Notes: a model not told the origin generated them from the letters alone. Shown: positions 45,560-55,088, numbered from the stretch's first letter. The stretch is DNA of 59,061 nt from Alphaproteobacteria bacterium (GCA_019239415.1 JAFAZW010000064.1:1-59061); one strand, 5' to 3'. Program-made: numbers and translations.

Positions 45560-46828
45560 ATGGGTACGGCGTTCGACGGCGGCAAGAGCGGGCATATCAG
45601 GCTGACCTCACACCCGGGCTCGCGCCGGCCGCCGCGCTTCGCGATCCAGTGGGGCGCCGCGACCGCGCCGGCGCGCGGGCCGGTGGTCGCCACCGTCAAT
45701 GCCGGCGGCGATCGCAACGCGATCGGCGCGCATGGCGGTTCCTATTCGGTCTATCGCGCGCTCGCCATCTCGTCGGGCGCGATGGACCCGCAGGCGCGGC
45801 CCGACCTCAACGACACGGCGCCGGTCTGCGACATCGGCCCGCACCCGCAATGGGGCGAGGCGGGCAAGATCGTCTCGCTCGATCCCTGGGGCCATCGCGT
45901 CGCCCACGACTTCGCCGAGCTGATCGCCGAGGGCGTCGACATCCGCCCGTCGATCGCGATCACCAAGGCGCGGCTCACCCTGCACGAGATGAAGGAGGCG
46001 ATCGCCGCCGGGCGCATCGCCGTCGACGGCGACATCGTCCACGAGGCGGGCGACGTCTCCGTCACCAAGATCGCCGTCGATCCGGTCTGGTGGCTGCCGG
46101 GAGTCGCCGAGCGGTTCGGCGTCGCCGAGCAGAGCCTCAGGCGCTGCCTGTTCGAGCAGACCGGCGGCATGTATCCCGAGCTGGTGACGCGGCCGGACCT
46201 CAGCGTCTTCCTGCCGCCGATCGGGGGCATGACCCTCTACATCTTCGGCGATCCCGCCTGGCTCGGCAACGAGGCGAAGAAGCTCACCTGCCGGGTCCAT
46301 GACGAATGCAACGGCTCGGACGTGTTCGGCTCCGACATCTGCACCTGCCGGCCCTACCTCACCCACGGCATCGAGGAGGCGACGCGGGCGGCGCAGGAGG
46401 GCGGCGTCGGCCTCATCGTCTACAACCGCAAGGAAGGACGCGCGCTCGGCGAGGTGACCAAGTTCCTCGTCTACAACGCTCGCAAGCGCCAGCCCGGCGG
46501 CGACCAGGCGGCGACCTATTTCGAGCGCACCGAATGCGTCGCCGGCGTCCAGGACGCGCGCTTCCAGCAGCTCATGCCCGACATCATCCACTGGCTCGGG
46601 ATCCGCCGCATCGACCGCTTCGTGTCGATGTCGAACATGAAGTACGACGCCCTCGCCGGCGGCGGCATCGAGATCGGCGAGCGCGTGCCGATCCCGGCGG
46701 ACCTCATCCCGCCCGACGCCAGCGTCGAGATGGAGGCGAAGAAGGCGGCCGGCTATTATACGCCCGAGGGCGCGCCGACCGAGGATCAGCTGCGCGCGGT
46801 CGTCGGCCGGGACCTCGGCAAGTTCTAG
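45560..46828 (+). CDS. URC1, GTP cyclohydrolase II-like enzyme of uracil catabolism
   Basis: 422 residues, about twice the size of a RibA domain because of an N-terminal extension (residues 1-200). The C-terminal half is GTP cyclohydrolase II-like with the zinc site C-x10-C-x-C ([17 protein letters not shown]). The RibA catalytic stretch is altered to [15 protein letters not shown] (RibA: REGRGIG). The order URC1-URC4-upp identifies it as the URC1 protein of the URC pyrimidine degradation route known from fungi and bacteria, not a riboflavin enzyme. It probably opens a uracil-derived ribonucleotide ring; details of the chemistry remain partly open. Confidence 0.88.
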   Translation: MGTAFDGGKSGHIRLTSHPGSRRPPRFAIQWGAATAPARGPVVATVNAGGDRNAIGAHGGSYSVYRALAISSGAMDPQARPDLNDTAPVCDIGPHPQWGEAGKIVSLDPWGHRVAHDFAELIAEGVDIRPSIAITKARLTLHEMKEAIAAGRIAVDGDIVHEAGDVSVTKIAVDPVWWLPGVAERFGVAEQSLRRCLFEQTGGMYPELVTRPDLSVFLPPIGGMTLYIFGDPAWLGNEAKKLTCRVHDECNGSDVFGSDICTCRPYLTHGIEEATRAAQEGGVGLIVYNRKEGRALGEVTKFLVYNARKRQPGGDQAATYFERTECVAGVQDARFQQLMPDIIHWLGIRRIDRFVSMSNMKYDALAGGGIEIGERVPIPADLIPPDASVEMEAKKAAGYYTPEGAPTEDQLRAVVGRDLGKF

Positions 46829-46833
46829 CGCGC

Positions 46834-48018
46834 GTGACCTCGTCCGAAGACGCCCTGCGCGGCCTGCTCTCGGCCGCGGCCGTGCGCGAGCGGGCGCACG
46901 AGATGCTCGAGCTCGCCCTCGACGGGCGCGTCGAGGGCTGGCGGGTGGACCTCGACAAGCTCGCGGACGCGGCGGGGCTGACGGCGAAGGTCACCCGCGA
47001 GAACTATCCGTCGCTCGACATTCCCTTCCACGCGCGCTGGCGCCACTTCGTCGCGGGCGCGCCGGAACTCCCCGAGAGCTGGCCGGAGCGCGGGCGCGCC
47101 GCCTTCGACCTCGCCATCCTCTCGGTCCTTCTCGATGCCGGCGCCGGTCCCGGCTGGTCCTATCTGGACCAGGTGACGGAGCAGCGCTTCGCCCGCTCCG
47201 AAGGCCTCGCCGTCGCCAGCCAGCGGATGATCGAGAGCGGACTGCTCGCCACCGACGCGAGGAGCCTCGCCGGCCTCGCGTCCGTCGACCTGGCGCGGGG
47301 GTTCTGCGTCCGGCCCGATCGACCGCTGGCCGGGCTCGAGGGCCGCGCGGCTTTGCTCCGCCGGCTGGGGGAGCAGGCGCTGGCGAGGCCGGATCTCTTC
47401 GCGTCGGCGAGCGCGCCGCGGCCGGGCGGCCTCTTCGACGTGCTCTCCGCGCGCGCGGAGACCGGCCGCCTCCCGGCCCCGGCGATTCTCGAGCTGCTGC
47501 TGGAGGCGCTCGGGCCGATCTGGGCGGACCGGCTCACCATCGAGGGCGTCGCGCTCGGCGATTGCTGGCGCCATCCGGTCCTCCGCCGCGACGATGCGAG
47601 CGACGGGCTCGTCCCGCTCCACAAGCTTTCCCAGTGGCTGGCTTACTCCCTGATCGAGCCGCTCGAGTGGAGCGGCATCGAGGTGACCGATATCGACGGC
47701 CTCACCGGCCTCGCGGAGTACCGCAACGGCGGCCTGTTCGTGGACACCGGCGTCCTCGTGCCGACCGATGCCGCCTCATCGTCCGCCGTGCACCAGGTTT
47801 CCGACCCCTTCATCGTCGCCTGGCGCGCGATGACGGTGGCGCTGCTCGACCGGATGGCGCCGCTGGTTCGCGACCGGCTCGGCGTCGCCGAAGCCGACTT
47901 CCCGCTCGCCCGCATGCTCGAAGGGGGCAGCTGGGCGGCCGGGCGGCGCATCGCCGCGGAGCGCCGCCCCGGCGGCGGCCCGCCACTCACTATCATCAGC
48001 GACGGAACGGTATTCTAG
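46834..48018 (+). CDS. URC4-like protein (DUF1688)
   Basis: 394 residues from a GTG, 5 bp after the URC1 stop. The DUF1688 pattern is clear: [15 protein letters not shown] near residue 65, [40 protein letters not shown], and [20 protein letters not shown] followed by [14 protein letters not shown]. The fold and reaction are not known, but it is required for growth on uracil in the URC yeast system. Tight coupling with URC1 and upp supports that role here. Confidence 0.88.
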   Translation: MTSSEDALRGLLSAAAVRERAHEMLELALDGRVEGWRVDLDKLADAAGLTAKVTRENYPSLDIPFHARWRHFVAGAPELPESWPERGRAAFDLAILSVLLDAGAGPGWSYLDQVTEQRFARSEGLAVASQRMIESGLLATDARSLAGLASVDLARGFCVRPDRPLAGLEGRAALLRRLGEQALARPDLFASASAPRPGGLFDVLSARAETGRLPAPAILELLLEALGPIWADRLTIEGVALGDCWRHPVLRRDDASDGLVPLHKLSQWLAYSLIEPLEWSGIEVTDIDGLTGLAEYRNGGLFVDTGVLVPTDAASSSAVHQVSDPFIVAWRAMTVALLDRMAPLVRDRLGVAEADFPLARMLEGGSWAAGRRIAAERRPGGGPPLTIISDGTVF

Positions 48019-48020
48019 AC

Positions 48021-48650
48021 ATGGACGGCCTCACCCTCGTCAACCACCCGCTGGTGCAGCACAAGCTCACCATCCTGCGCGACAAGACCACCTCTATCCA
48101 GCTGTTCCGCACCGTGGTGCGCGAGACGGCGACACTGCTTTGCTACGAGGTGACGCGCGACCTGCCGACGGGCACGGTCCAGATCGAGACGCCGATCGGT
48201 CCGACCCCGGCGCCGGCGCTGGAAGGCAAGAAGCTGGTCTTCGCGCCGATCCTGCGCGCCGGCCTGTCGATGGCCGAGGGCATGCTCGACCTCGTGCCGT
48301 CGGCCCGCGTCGCTCATATCGGCCTCTATCGCGATCCGGTCTCGCTCGAGGCGATCGAATATTATTTCAAGGCGCCCGAGCAGCTCGACCAGCGCCTCGT
48401 CATCGTCGTCGACCCGATGCTCGCGACCGGCCACACGGCGATCGCGGCGATCGAGCGGCTGAAGGAGGAGGGCGCGAGCGACATTCGCTTCGTCTGCCTG
48501 CTCGCCGCACGGCCCGGCGCGGAGGCGCTGCGCGCCCATCATCCCGACGTGCCGATCTGGGCGGCCGGCATGGACCAGACGCTCAACGACCACGGCTATA
48601 TCGTCCCCGGCCTCGGCGACGCCGGCGACAGGACCTACGGGACGCGGTGA
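48021..48650 (+). CDS. upp: Uracil phosphoribosyltransferase
   Basis: 209 residues, usual length, 2 bp after the URC4 stop. Converts uracil and PRPP to UMP. Signatures: [40 protein letters not shown], the PRPP loop [18 protein letters not shown], and the uracil-binding C terminus [16 protein letters not shown]. As third gene of the URC unit it corresponds to URC6, which makes the ribonucleotide that the URC pathway degrades. The next gene overlaps its stop (GTGA). Confidence 0.97.
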   Translation: MDGLTLVNHPLVQHKLTILRDKTTSIQLFRTVVRETATLLCYEVTRDLPTGTVQIETPIGPTPAPALEGKKLVFAPILRAGLSMAEGMLDLVPSARVAHIGLYRDPVSLEAIEYYFKAPEQLDQRLVIVVDPMLATGHTAIAAIERLKEEGASDIRFVCLLAARPGAEALRAHHPDVPIWAAGMDQTLNDHGYIVPGLGDAGDRTYGTR

Positions 48651-49087
48651 AGGGCCGTGCCGCAGCAGTGGCGGCGGCGACCCTCGCCGGATGCGCTCCA
48701 GCTCTCCCGGCACCGCCGCTGCCCGTCGCACCGGGGGAACGGCAGATCCTCGCGACGGTCGTCCAGGAGGGGCTCCGCGATCGGGACCTGTGCAGGCGGC
48801 TGACGCCGGCGCTCGAGGCGCTTCACGGCGCGAAGATCGTCGAGTGCGAGGCCCATCCGGTACGGGTGGCGCCCGTGCATGGATGGCCGTTCATCGCCTA
48901 TGACCTCGTCGTGGCGATTTCTCCGGCCGCGGCGCGGGAACGCGATTATCCCACGAACCTGGTCGACCACGTCGAGAACGATCTCATCGGCGGGGGGCGG
49001 GCGAAGGCGAGCCTCGTCCTCCAGTTCCTGCCCGACCGCGGCCGGCGCGTCCCGATCATCAAGCTCCTTCAGCGATCGCGGCGATAG
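48647..49087 (+). CDS. Small lipoprotein-like protein of unknown function
   Basis: 146 residues from a GTG overlapping the upp stop (GTGA). A short N-terminal stretch ([17 protein letters not shown]) reads like a lipobox (LAGC). The body has [20 protein letters not shown] and [20 protein letters not shown]. Not a recognised family. It is coupled to upp on the sequence, but a role in uracil use is only inferred. Confidence 0.55.
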   Translation: MKGRAAAVAAATLAGCAPALPAPPLPVAPGERQILATVVQEGLRDRDLCRRLTPALEALHGAKIVECEAHPVRVAPVHGWPFIAYDLVVAISPAAARERDYPTNLVDHVENDLIGGGRAKASLVLQFLPDRGRRVPIIKLLQRSRR

Positions 49088-49145
49088 AGCGCCGTCGAGC
49101 GATCACGGGGCTTGTGCCACGATCCGGCCTGAGAGGGGTAGGGCG

Positions 49146-49601
49146 ATGGCAGCGGTCCGGCGCGCGACGTCGTATGCAACGAGCCTCGCCGCCGCCGCCA
49201 TTCTCCTGCTGGGCGGGCTTCCTGCCCGGGCAGTGCCTCCGGCTCGCGCCGGCCGCTCCCACCGTTCGCCGGGAGCCGCCCCGCTCGCTCCCTATCCGAC
49301 GGCCTGGGAGATCGGCGACAATCTCGCCGAAATCTACAATGGCATGCTCCGCGCCCGGAACTGCGGCGACACCGGGCCCGCCTGTCCGGCAATGCCTCCC
49401 CCGGACGTCTCCGCGGTCTCCTGTGCCGGGGATGCGGATCCGGTCGCGACATGCACGTTCGACGTGCGGCAATATGGCGCGCTGGAGCATTGCACGGCGC
49501 GGTTCGAACGGCGCCCCGCGGGATGGTGGCTCGTGCGCGACAACTCCAGCTATTTCGCGCCGCCTATCCTGGACATGGCGTGCACGCCGAAATCACGGTG
49601 A
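49146..49601 (+). CDS. Small exported protein of unknown function
   Basis: 151 residues with a signal peptide (YATSLAAAAILLLGGLPARA). Six cysteines in the mature part (CGDTGPAC, VSCAGDADPVATC, LEHCTARF, DMACTPK) suggest a disulfide-rich periplasmic domain. No known family. The ATG at 49146 follows GGTAGGGCG, a weak ribosome site. Confidence 0.5.
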   Translation: MAAVRRATSYATSLAAAAILLLGGLPARAVPPARAGRSHRSPGAAPLAPYPTAWEIGDNLAEIYNGMLRARNCGDTGPACPAMPPPDVSAVSCAGDADPVATCTFDVRQYGALEHCTARFERRPAGWWLVRDNSSYFAPPILDMACTPKSR

Positions 49602-49658
49602 GTGGCGTTGAGCCCGTCGCAGACTTGTGCGACAGTCGGTACTCGAGGGGGACGTGGC

Positions 49659-50177
49659 ATGCCGACACTTGTGCGACGCGGCGGGCTGCTGGCGCTGTGC
49701 GTGGCGCTGTGCGCGGCGCTCTCCGCGTGCATGGTGCAGCTGGCGCCGGCCTACGACACGACCATCGTCGGCGGCCTCAACAGCGCCAATCAGGACATCC
49801 ACGCCCTCTTCGCGCAAATCGGCACGGCGACGACCCCCGACACGTTCAGCGCGCGCAAGCCGCAATATGACCAGATCGTCGCCGAGCTGGGCGCGACCGA
49901 AACGCAGATCCGCACCCGGCCGATGCCCAGCTCCGCCGCCATCAAGAAGGCCGCCGCGGCGCTGGCGCGGATGCACGTGGCGGGAGTCGCGGTGGACCCG
50001 AACTTCACCGTCTATCCGAGCGCCCGCGCCGTCGCCGACCTCAAGGACACGATCCAGCATATGGAGGCGGCGGACGAGAAGACCGGCCTGCGCGGCGGCC
50101 TCCTCGCCGCCTTCCAGAACCAGGCGGAGACCTTTCTCACCCAGGCCATGACCTACGAAAATTACCTCAAGAGGTAG
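49659..50177 (+). CDS. Lipoprotein of unknown function
   Basis: 172 residues; GAGGGGG lies a few bases before the ATG. Lipobox LSAC (GGLLALCVALCAALSACMVQ). The mature part is helical (YDTTIVGGLNSANQDIHALF, and LKDTIQHMEAADEKTGLRGG), suggesting a helical bundle. It ends 2 bp before the next small gene, so they form a pair. Confidence 0.55.
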   Translation: MPTLVRRGGLLALCVALCAALSACMVQLAPAYDTTIVGGLNSANQDIHALFAQIGTATTPDTFSARKPQYDQIVAELGATETQIRTRPMPSSAAIKKAAAALARMHVAGVAVDPNFTVYPSARAVADLKDTIQHMEAADEKTGLRGGLLAAFQNQAETFLTQAMTYENYLKR

Positions 50178-50179
50178 CG

Positions 50180-50533
50180 ATGGGACTCGATGTCGGCTCA
50201 CTCGTCCAGGACATGCTCGGCGCCGGCAAGGCGGTCCTCAACCAGGACCTGCCCGCGCTGCGCGGCTTTTCGGAGCAGCAGCTGGAGGCGATCGCGCGCC
50301 AGGCGATCCTCATCGCCGAAGGCGTCGCGGACGGCTCGATCGACCCGGCGACCCGGGACTATTTCCTCAAGAGCCTGGCGGAGATGACACGCAGCTTCGT
50401 CAACACGCTCGCCGGTCTCGCCGCGGTGACGGCCGAGAAATTGTGGAACGGCATCGTCGGGGTGCTCTGGGGCGCGATCAACAAGGCGACGGGCCTGAAC
50501 CTGTTTCCGCCGGCCGGCGGCGGCGGGAGCTAG
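50180..50533 (+). CDS. Small protein of unknown function, paired with the lipoprotein
   Basis: 117 residues, no clear signal peptide. N-terminal acidic helix (LVQDMLGAGKAVLNQDLPAL), then FSEQQLEAIARQAILIAEGV, then a hydrophobic amphipathic stretch (LWNGIVGVLWGAINKATGLN) and a Gly-rich end. Probably forms a helical partner of the upstream lipoprotein (2-bp gap). No family recognised. Confidence 0.5.
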   Translation: MGLDVGSLVQDMLGAGKAVLNQDLPALRGFSEQQLEAIARQAILIAEGVADGSIDPATRDYFLKSLAEMTRSFVNTLAGLAAVTAEKLWNGIVGVLWGAINKATGLNLFPPAGGGGS

Positions 50534-50570
50534 GCCGTCTCAAGATCGCGTCTCCTCATGAGCAAGAACC

Positions 50571-50652
50571 GTTCGGGCTGAGCTTGTCGAAGCCCCGTAT
50601 TTCTCCTTCGCCGAAACCAGGGCATGGCTTCGCCAGGCTCAGCCCGAACGGG
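50571..50652. repeat. Inverted repeat after the small-gene cluster
   Basis: GTTCGGGCTGAGCTTGTCGA on the left and TTCGCCAGGCTCAGCCCGAAC on the right (last base outside 20), with GTTCGGGCTGAG/CTCAGCCCGAAC exact arms. A well-known kind of sphingomonad dispersed repeat; it separates the convergent small-gene cluster and cytochrome gene and could help terminate both. Confidence 0.8.
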
Positions 50653-50674
50653 GTGTGTGGTCCGGCTTCCCGGG

Positions 50675-51598
50675 TTATCGGCCGCGTGCCGAGTAGAGCA
50701 TGGCCACCTTGGCCGCCGCGTAGAGCGAATTCCCCTCATCCCTGAGCAGGCGCCGTTTGCGCGCGGGCCAGGCGGCGTCCCAGCGGTCGAAGCCGGCCTT
50801 GTCGGCACGAATCGCGGCGAGATCCGCATCCGCCGCGCGGAGCAGCGCGCGGTCGGCGGGGAGGGCGGCGAAGCGCTCGTCGACGGCGCCGAGGGTCGAG
50901 CGGGCGGCGGCGAGGAGCAGGCGCCGCGTCTCGCCCCCGGTGGTGCGGGCGAGGGCGACGGCGCTCTCGACCTCCGCCAGCCGGTCGCGCAGGCGCAGCC
51001 GCACGGCGCCGCCGCGGCAGGCGGCCGGGTCCAGTGCGCGCACGTAGGCGGCGAGGCCGGCGAGCACGTCCGGCGGCGGCTCGGGCCCGTCGAATTCCTC
51101 GCTGACGAGACCGTGGATGAAGGTCTCCAGCGCCCCAGGCCTAGTGCGGGAGATCTTGCGCATGTCCGGGGGGCCGGCGAGGTCGGGGATCGGCTTGGGG
51201 TTGAAGACGCCGTCGCCGCGGTGGCTGCTCATCAGCGAGGCGGTGACGTCGGCGGTGCCCGGCGCGCCCGACAGGCCGGGGAAGAGGAAGGCGGAATTGC
51301 CGCGGCCGTTCACATGGCAGGTCGCGCAGCTCATCCCCGCGCGCGCGGCCTGGCCGCCGAGCAGCAGCGGCGTGCGGAAGGCGACGCGGCCGATCGCCAC
51401 CGCCCGCGCCTCGCCCGACGAACGGGCCCGGCGCAGGCATTCGGGCGGGGCGAAGGAGAGGCTGCGCGGCAGGGCCGCCGGCGCCGTCCAGCGCGCCTCG
51501 CGGAGCGGGAACGGGGTGAGCGACGCCGCGCCGGTCGCCCCAGCCAGCGCGGCGGCGACGACGATCAGCGCGCCGGCGCGTGCCCGGCTTCGATCCAC
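50675..51598 (-). CDS. Exported cytochrome c-type protein
   Basis: 307 residues from a GTG at 51598, overlapping the end of the TPR gene by 34 bp in another frame. Signal peptide (ALIVVAAALAGATGA). One haem c motif, CATCH (residues 91-95), with VNGRGNSAFLFP after it. A possible Met ligand is in GPPDMRKISRT. A C-terminal helical part (about 190-307) has no recognisable domain. It resembles cytochrome-peroxidase-like single-haem proteins but lacks the second CxxCH. Confidence 0.65.
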   Translation of the reverse strand: MDRSRARAGALIVVAAALAGATGAASLTPFPLREARWTAPAALPRSLSFAPPECLRRARSSGEARAVAIGRVAFRTPLLLGGQAARAGMSCATCHVNGRGNSAFLFPGLSGAPGTADVTASLMSSHRGDGVFNPKPIPDLAGPPDMRKISRTRPGALETFIHGLVSEEFDGPEPPPDVLAGLAAYVRALDPAACRGGAVRLRLRDRLAEVESAVALARTTGGETRRLLLAAARSTLGAVDERFAALPADRALLRAADADLAAIRADKAGFDRWDAAWPARKRRLLRDEGNSLYAAAKVAMLYSARGR

Positions 51599-52497
51599 CG
51601 CCTGAGCTCGTCGGCCTCGGCGCAGCCGAAGGTGCAGGTCGCGTCGAGATCGGCGAGCATGCGCGCCGCGCCGGCCTTGTCGCCGCGCTCGACCATCAGC
51701 TCGCCATAATATTCGGTCGCCGCGCGGTGGTGCGGGGCGGCGGCGAGGGCTTCGCGATAGTAGCGCTCGGCGACGGCGTAGCGGCCGAGCTTGCGGTTGG
51801 CGAAGCCCTGCCAGGTGAGGATGTCGGGGTGCGGTCCGAACGCGGCGCGGGCGGTCCCGAGCGAGGCGAGCGCTGCCTCGTAGCGGCCCGCGTTGATCAG
51901 CGAGACCGCGTCGAGATAGGCGCCGTCGCCGGCCGCCGCGCTCGCGAAGAGCAGACTCGGCGCCCCGTCCGCGCGCGCCTGCGAGCCCGCCGCCAGCGCC
52001 TTGGTCAGCGCCGCGACGGCGCCGCCGATGTCCGCCGCCTTGGCGCAGGCGGCGGCGCATTTCTGCTGCATCTGGGTCAGCCGGTCGAGCTCGGCCTGCG
52101 CCTTCGCCTTGTCGCCGAGCTTCACATAGGTGAGGCCGAGCTCGCGATGGGCCTGGACCAGCTCCCTGTCGGAGCGCACCGCATGCTCGTAATAGCGCCG
52201 CGCGCTTTTGTCGTCGCCGAGCCCGGCGGCGGCGAGGCCGGCGATGAAATTGCTGTTGGCGTCGTCCGGCGCGACGGCGAGGACGTGCTCTATCGCCTTG
52301 CGCGCCTCGGCGAACTTGCCGTCCTGGACCGCCTGGATCGCCTTCTTATACTCGGCCGCCGCGTCGTACTTGCCGGCCGACATGCTGGGCGCGCTTCCTC
52401 CTCCTCCGCCGCCCCCGCCGGGCGGGTTGGCGAGGAGCAGGGCCGGCACGGAGAGCGCGGCGGCGGCGATGAGGGTGCGAGCGCGAAGTCCGACCAT
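51565..52497 (-). CDS. Exported TPR-repeat protein
   Basis: 310 residues, ATG at 52497 with GGGAGG upstream. Signal peptide (LIAAAALSVPALLLA), then a Gly run and Ser-rich linker. Four or five TPR-like units follow: YKKAIQAVQDGKFAEARKAI, YYEHAVRSDRELVQAHRELG, YLDAVSLINAGRYEAALASL, YYREALAAAPHHRAATEYYG. Two cysteine pairs (QKCAAAC and CTFGC). A scaffold for protein-protein contact in the periplasm. The downstream cytochrome gene starts inside its last codons, which suggests joint expression. Confidence 0.7.
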   Translation of the reverse strand: MVGLRARTLIAAAALSVPALLLANPPGGGGGGGGSAPSMSAGKYDAAAEYKKAIQAVQDGKFAEARKAIEHVLAVAPDDANSNFIAGLAAAGLGDDKSARRYYEHAVRSDRELVQAHRELGLTYVKLGDKAKAQAELDRLTQMQQKCAAACAKAADIGGAVAALTKALAAGSQARADGAPSLLFASAAAGDGAYLDAVSLINAGRYEAALASLGTARAAFGPHPDILTWQGFANRKLGRYAVAERYYREALAAAPHHRAATEYYGELMVERGDKAGAARMLADLDATCTFGCAEADELRRWIEAGHAPAR

Positions 52498-52575
52498 AAG
52501 AGCCTCCCCAGGCGGGTGGACGCGCCGCCTCGATAGCACAAGCGCCGGCCGGGCGGGAGTCGGACCTGCGGCGCC

Positions 52576-52971
52576 CTATTGGACGACGATCGAACCCTTC
52601 ATCCCGAACATCGAGTGGAAAGCGTGGGTGCAGCGGAGCGGATAGGTTCCTGCCGCCGGCACGAGCGCGACGTCGACGCTCTCGCGCCCGGCCACGTCGA
52701 CCGAGCCGCCCTCGACCCTTCCCTTGTCCTGCGGCCGGACCGTCGCCGCCTTGAAGAAGGCGGGCGCGCTGAAATCGTGGCCCCCCGAGCCGCTATTCTG
52801 GAGGTGGAGGATCACCGGCTGGCCGGCGCGCAGGCGGATGGTGGCGGGAGCGAACTTGAAGCTCGACAGCGCCACCGTCACGCGCGGTGCCTGGCTCCAG
52901 TTCGGCTGGGCGGCAGACGGCGCTGCGAGCGACACGGCGGCGAGGCCGGCGAGCAGAAGGGACCGCTTCAT
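52576..52971 (-). CDS. Exported cupredoxin (plastocyanin-like)
   Basis: 131 residues with a signal peptide (SLLLAGLAAVSLAAPSAAQ). A type 1 copper site is visible: His in GSGGHDFSAPAF, then RCTHAFHSMFGMKG with Cys, His and Met ligands in cupredoxin order. The beta-strand pattern LSSFKFAPATIRLRAGQPVI is that of blue copper proteins. It probably carries electrons in the periplasm, perhaps to or from the cytochrome of the same strand. A 78-bp gap to the TPR gene. Confidence 0.8.
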   Translation of the reverse strand: MKRSLLLAGLAAVSLAAPSAAQPNWSQAPRVTVALSSFKFAPATIRLRAGQPVILHLQNSGSGGHDFSAPAFFKAATVRPQDKGRVEGGSVDVAGRESVDVALVPAAGTYPLRCTHAFHSMFGMKGSIVVQ

Positions 52972-53101
52972 GGGTTGCGCTCCTTCGTTGACGAGACGCC
53001 ATCCTACGCCCCCGGCGGCTGAGTCGCCACCCTCCCGCCGGCCGCCTCGCGCGATCGCCGGGATTGGGCTACGCCGGTAATGACTGTTGTCGGGGGGAAA
53101 G

Positions 53102-53887
53102 ATGAAGCCATTCCTCAACCTTGGCCTGTTCCTGCTCCTGCTGGCGCTCGGCGGGCCCGCTCCTGCCGCGCCGGCGCAGGAGCCTGCGAGGCTCGCCGGT
53201 CCCGAGCTTCAGGCGGGGCTGCGCGCATATTACCGGCACGATCTGGAGGAGGCGCTCCGGCGGACCGAGCGCGGCGCCATTCCCCTGCTCGACCTCCAGA
53301 CCACGGCCCATGAGAGCGACGCGACGGTCGCGGATCTGCGCCGGACGATGGTTTATGCGGCCCTGGAGCACGACCGCAGAACATGGTTCGGCAACCGGAC
53401 CTCGTCGGCCGTGTCTCTCGACCCCAACGGCGCGGCGACGGCCTATTCGGTCTGCCGCAACGCGAGGGAGACGGGCGAACAGCTTTGCACCGTCGTGGAG
53501 TCGCGCTGGCCCGCGCTGAAGCGGATGATGGCGGACTTCGCGCGCCTGTTGCGCGACAGGCGGCTCGAGGTCGACGCGGCGGATCAAGCTTTCTGGAGCG
53601 AGGCCGCGGGTTGCCCGGCGCGGCGGCTATGGGAGCCGCCGTTCGAGGAGCTCCACTACATTTCCGACATGCTGACCGACTTCATCGCCCGCCAGGAAGC
53701 CGGGAGGCCGACGCTGGACCACAAGCGCGCGGGCGAGGTCGGCGAATATTATTATGTGACGACGGGCCGCTTCTACAACGCGCTGTTCAATTACTGCGCC
53801 CACGATTCGTCCAACGATCCGGATCTCCTCACCGCCATGGAATGTCGGGCCGCGGGCCTTCGCGCGCATCAGCAGGCCCGGAACTAA
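53102..53887 (+). CDS. Exported protein of unknown function
   Basis: 261 residues, ATG at 53102 preceded by GGGGGGAAAG. Signal peptide (LFLLLLALGGPAPAAPAQ). The rest is mostly helical (LRAYYRHDLEEALRRTERGA, LKRMMADFARLLRDRRLEVD) with four cysteines (CRNARETGEQLC, CPARRLW, NYCAHDS, MECRAAG). No family recognised. It overlaps the convergent SGNH gene by 4 bp at the stop codons. Confidence 0.55.
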   Translation: MKPFLNLGLFLLLLALGGPAPAAPAQEPARLAGPELQAGLRAYYRHDLEEALRRTERGAIPLLDLQTTAHESDATVADLRRTMVYAALEHDRRTWFGNRTSSAVSLDPNGAATAYSVCRNARETGEQLCTVVESRWPALKRMMADFARLLRDRRLEVDAADQAFWSEAAGCPARRLWEPPFEELHYISDMLTDFIARQEAGRPTLDHKRAGEVGEYYYVTTGRFYNALFNYCAHDSSNDPDLLTAMECRAAGLRAHQQARN

Positions 53888-55035
53888 CGAAGCGCCCGGG
53901 CGACGGCTTCCGCCAGGGCGCGGGCGCCGGCGGGAGTCGGGTGGCGGTCGACCGGGAAGCGCCACTCGGGGCGAATCGGGACGAGGAGGTAGGGGATGCG
54001 TCCCGCGTCGAGGACGGCATGGCGGACCTCCGCCTCCCGGCGGGACTCGGGAAGGAATTGGGGGACGACGACGAGGGCCCTGGCGCCCCGGGACCCGGCC
54101 AGGGCGATGACTCGCCTGAGCGCCGCCTGCGTCATCGCCGTGCCCTCGGCGATGGCCCTGTCGCTGCGGTAGCGGACGGCGCGGCGGGCGAGCTCGACGA
54201 TCCGGGTGGAAGGCGGGTCCGCCGGGTGCCACCGGAGCCCGGCGTCGAGATGCGGGCGATCGGTGTCGAGATTCCGGTCGAACAGGCACGGGACCCACGG
54301 GACGATCACGGCGACGGGGTGCGGGAACCGCGGGAGCTCCCGCTGGAGCCGCATCAGAGTCTGGTCGGTGGCGTGGGCGTTGACCGCCATGTTCACCGCC
54401 TGCACGCCGGTCATCGCCTGAACCTGCGCCGGGACCGTCTCCGCCCATTCGAGGCCGTAGCCGAGCGTGATCGATTCGCCCGCGAAGACGATGGTGGGCG
54501 CCGCGAAGTCCGGGGCCTTGCCGGCCGCGGCGACGCGATAGCCGAAGGGGCCGGTGGCGTAATGGACGGTGCGGCCGTGGAGGGCGACGGCGCCCCGGTG
54601 ATTGGGCACGAAGGTCCAGCCGTACGCGGCGTCGCGGGCGCGGAGCGGCTCCTGATTGTCCCACCGTTCCTGGGCCGACTGCCAGGTGCGGGTGTGGAGG
54701 ATGAGCTCGACCGCGACGAAGGCGAGGGCGACGGCGAGCAGCGCCCCGATCACGCTCCCCAGCGCCTGGCGTCCCCGCCCCGACCTGGCGGCCCGCGCGG
54801 CCCAGGGGCGGACGGCCAGCAGCACGGCCAGCCCCGCCAGCGCCACGGCGATGCGCAGCGCCAGCAGGATGCGCAGCTGCGTCTCCCAGGGATAGGCCCA
54901 GGCGGGCAGGAAATGGCGCTCCGCCCACCCCCGATCCATGCACCACGCAGCGTACAGGAGGGCGATCCCGGCGGCCGCGGCGACGAGCTGGACCGAAGTC
55001 CCGGCGCGGGCCGCATCGCCTCCCTTCGACGGCAT
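53884..55035 (-). CDS. SGNH-hydrolase-domain membrane protein
   Basis: 383 residues. Three N-terminal membrane segments (LVAAAAGIALLYAAW, LLALRIAVALAGLAVLLAV, SVIGALLAVALAFVAVELIL; about residues 16-115) carry a periplasmic SGNH domain: block I reads FAGESITLGYGLEW with the nucleophile Ser, and the last block DRHPTPAGARALAEAV holds the catalytic Asp-x-x-His. Relatives often sit beside carbamoyltransferase and polysaccharide genes and remove or move acyl groups. Divergent from the ferritin-like gene (53-bp gap), so probably expressed in parallel. Confidence 0.75.
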   Translation of the reverse strand: MPSKGGDAARAGTSVQLVAAAAGIALLYAAWCMDRGWAERHFLPAWAYPWETQLRILLALRIAVALAGLAVLLAVRPWAARAARSGRGRQALGSVIGALLAVALAFVAVELILHTRTWQSAQERWDNQEPLRARDAAYGWTFVPNHRGAVALHGRTVHYATGPFGYRVAAAGKAPDFAAPTIVFAGESITLGYGLEWAETVPAQVQAMTGVQAVNMAVNAHATDQTLMRLQRELPRFPHPVAVIVPWVPCLFDRNLDTDRPHLDAGLRWHPADPPSTRIVELARRAVRYRSDRAIAEGTAMTQAALRRVIALAGSRGARALVVVPQFLPESRREAEVRHAVLDAGRIPYLLVPIRPEWRFPVDRHPTPAGARALAEAVARALR

Positions 55036-55088
55036 TGGCAGTCCTCCCCAAGGCTGATACGACCCGGATTCACAGGGGGTTATCGGCG

